A stretch of DNA of 7,326 nucleotides from Clostridia bacterium (GTDB lineage: Bacteria; Bacillota_A; Clostridia; Oscillospirales; Acutalibacteraceae): NCBI GenBank assembly GCA_024699005.1, contig JAILQN010000294.1:1-7326 (forward strand). Reading direction: 5' to 3'. Below, piece by piece: positions 6,172 to 7,326 of this stretch. Within the stretch, counting starts at the first letter, position 1, and the number at the start of each line of letters is the position of its first letter. The translations under genes and the position numbers were made by a program. Below the pieces are notes generated by a model, which ran no database searches, had not been told where the DNA came from, and saw nothing but the letters and a program-made list of their open reading frames with translations.

Positions 6172-7326
6172 ATGAAACAATCCGTTTTCATCTGTATTGA
6201 CCTTAAAAGCTTCTACGCCTCGGTCGAGTGTGTGGAACGTGGGCTTGATCCTCTGAGCGCAAAACTGGTTGTCGCGGATGAGACTCGTACAGACAAGACC
6301 ATCTGCCTTGCCGTTTCTCCGGCTCTGAAAGCGTACGGGATCGGCGGCAGAGCCCGCCTGTTCGAGGTCAGGCAGCGCCTGCGCGAGGTAAAACAAGAGA
6401 CAGGCGAGGAAGTCAGCTTTATCATAGCTCCGCCCAGGATGGCGATATATGAGGAGATCTCCGCCGATATATACTCCGTTTATCTGCGCCACATATCTCC
6501 GGATGATATACACGTATATTCAATAGACGAAGTGTTCATAGATGCCGGCGCGTATCTTGACCTTTACAACGTCACCGCACATGAGCTGGCGCTTAAGCTT
6601 ATCCGCGAAGTCCTGTCCGAAACCGGCATAACAGCCACAGCGGGCATAGGACCGAATATGTACCTTGCGAAAATCGCCATGGATATCGTCGCGAAACATA
6701 CAAAAGCGGATAAGGACGGCGTCAGGATCGCCGAACTGGATGAAATGAGCTACAGACAGAAGCTATGGGGGCACACTCCCCTGACGGACTTCTGGCATAT
6801 AGGCCACGGTATTTCCGAGCGTCTTGCCCGCGCTGGCATGTTCACGATGGGCGACATCGCCAGGATGAGCATAGCAAACGAGGATACGCTTTACATGATG
6901 TTCGGCGTAAACGCGGAGATTCTGATCGACCACGCATGGGGCATAGAGCCCACGCGCATGACCGATATCAAGAATTACCGTGTGTCGTCCAACTCGCTCT
7001 CCGAAGGGCAGGTACTGCCGGAGCCTTACGAATACGCGGACGCGAAAATAATAATCCGCGAAATGACCGAGCAGCTCGTTTCATCGATCACCGCAAAAAG
7101 ACTTATGACCGACGGTATCGTGATAGGCGTGGTCTATGACCGCAAATCGGTGGACGACGGCATCTATGCTGGTGAGCTCTCCGTTGACTGCTACGGCAGA
7201 GTCATTCCGAAATCCGCGCACGGTTCCGCCAGATTTGAGGAGTATACTTCATCCGAGAGCAGGATCGTCGCCGCAGCGGTCAGAATCTTTGATGAAATAA
7301 CTGACAGAGCGCTGTATATACGCAGA
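6172..7326 (+). CDS. Y-family translesion DNA polymerase (UmuC/DinB-like), 3'-truncated
   Basis: There are 385 visible residues, open to the window end; relatives are usually longer, so the end of the protein is missing. The palm catalytic blocks are CIDLKSFYASVE (Asp10, residues 8-19) and YSIDEVFID (Asp119, Glu120; residues 116-124). The finger region has the family stretch AVSPALKAYGIGGRARLFEV (47-66). AGIGPNMYLAKIAMD (157-171) marks the palm/thumb transition, and the helix-hairpin-helix-like thumb runs about 195-260. The little-finger domain starts near 270. Tyr15 occupies the steric-gate position, as in UmuC. The role is synthesis past DNA lesions, probably error-prone and damage-induced. 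The ATG at 6172 is 25 nt after the repressor stop and has no clear Shine-Dalgarno; an in-frame GTG at 6166 is possible but no better. Co-transcription with the LexA-like repressor is expected. Family assignment is firm; the UmuC-versus-DinB subfamily is not. Confidence 0.93.
   Translation, partial: MKQSVFICIDLKSFYASVECVERGLDPLSAKLVVADETRTDKTICLAVSPALKAYGIGGRARLFEVRQRLREVKQETGEEVSFIIAPPRMAIYEEISADIYSVYLRHISPDDIHVYSIDEVFIDAGAYLDLYNVTAHELALKLIREVLSETGITATAGIGPNMYLAKIAMDIVAKHTKADKDGVRIAELDEMSYRQKLWGHTPLTDFWHIGHGISERLARAGMFTMGDIARMSIANEDTLYMMFGVNAEILIDHAWGIEPTRMTDIKNYRVSSNSLSEGQVLPEPYEYADAKIIIREMTEQLVSSITAKRLMTDGIVIGVVYDRKSVDDGIYAGELSVDCYGRVIPKSAHGSARFEEYTSSESRIVAAAVRIFDEITDRALYIRR

Noticed and set aside
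6765..7139. 124-residue + strand frame within the polymerase
   Set aside because: Out of frame with the polymerase, which has continuous homology through this stretch; composition is Arg/His-rich and shadow-like.

Overview
The window is about 7.3 kb of moderate-GC, densely packed DNA with all genes on the + strand. The organism is most likely an anaerobic Clostridia member (Firmicutes/Bacillota), perhaps an uncultured Oscillospirales-type gut lineage. Evidence for this is the strong GGAGG-type ribosome sites, Gram-positive-style secreted multidomain proteins without LPXTG anchors, a papain-like peptidase carrying lectin-like and Big_2 domains, and a LexA-like regulator paired with a Y-family polymerase of the Clostridia 'DLKSFYASVE' type. 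This assignment is inference; no rRNA or other phylogenetic marker is present.

Layout. Positions 1-585 hold the 3' end of a DUF4392 (D-glutamate cyclase-like) gene. It overlaps by 14 nt a 12-TM major facilitator transporter (572-1918). After 16 nt comes a secreted C1 (papain-like) cysteine peptidase with lectin-like and Big_2 domains (1935-3848). An 88-nt gap containing a heptad-repeat/palindromic element separates this from a secreted metallophosphoesterase with a purple-acid-phosphatase-type N-terminal domain (3937-5400). These four genes could be one transcription unit with two parts: uptake/metabolism, then extracellular hydrolysis.

The second unit starts in the 119-nt gap 5401-5519, which is the most structured non-coding DNA here. 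It contains a 13-bp GC-rich hairpin, a promoter (TTGCAT, 17 nt, TATTAT) whose -35 lies within that hairpin, and a 13-bp perfect inverted repeat at the predicted transcription start whose core resembles a Gram-positive SOS box. It drives a LexA/UmuD-type self-cleaving repressor (5520-6146) and a UmuC-like Y-family DNA polymerase (6172 to the window end, truncated). Together these look like a compact, autoregulated, DNA-damage-inducible translesion synthesis cassette. The repressor would bind the palindrome, cleave itself at a Cys-Gly bond when RecA is activated, and so release polymerase expression.

Nothing here is a clearly new system. The most unusual points are the UmuD-like Cys-Gly cleavage site on a full-length DNA-binding repressor, the nested hairpin/promoter/operator, an extended -10 element built on the repressor's stop codon, and the heptad-repeat element.
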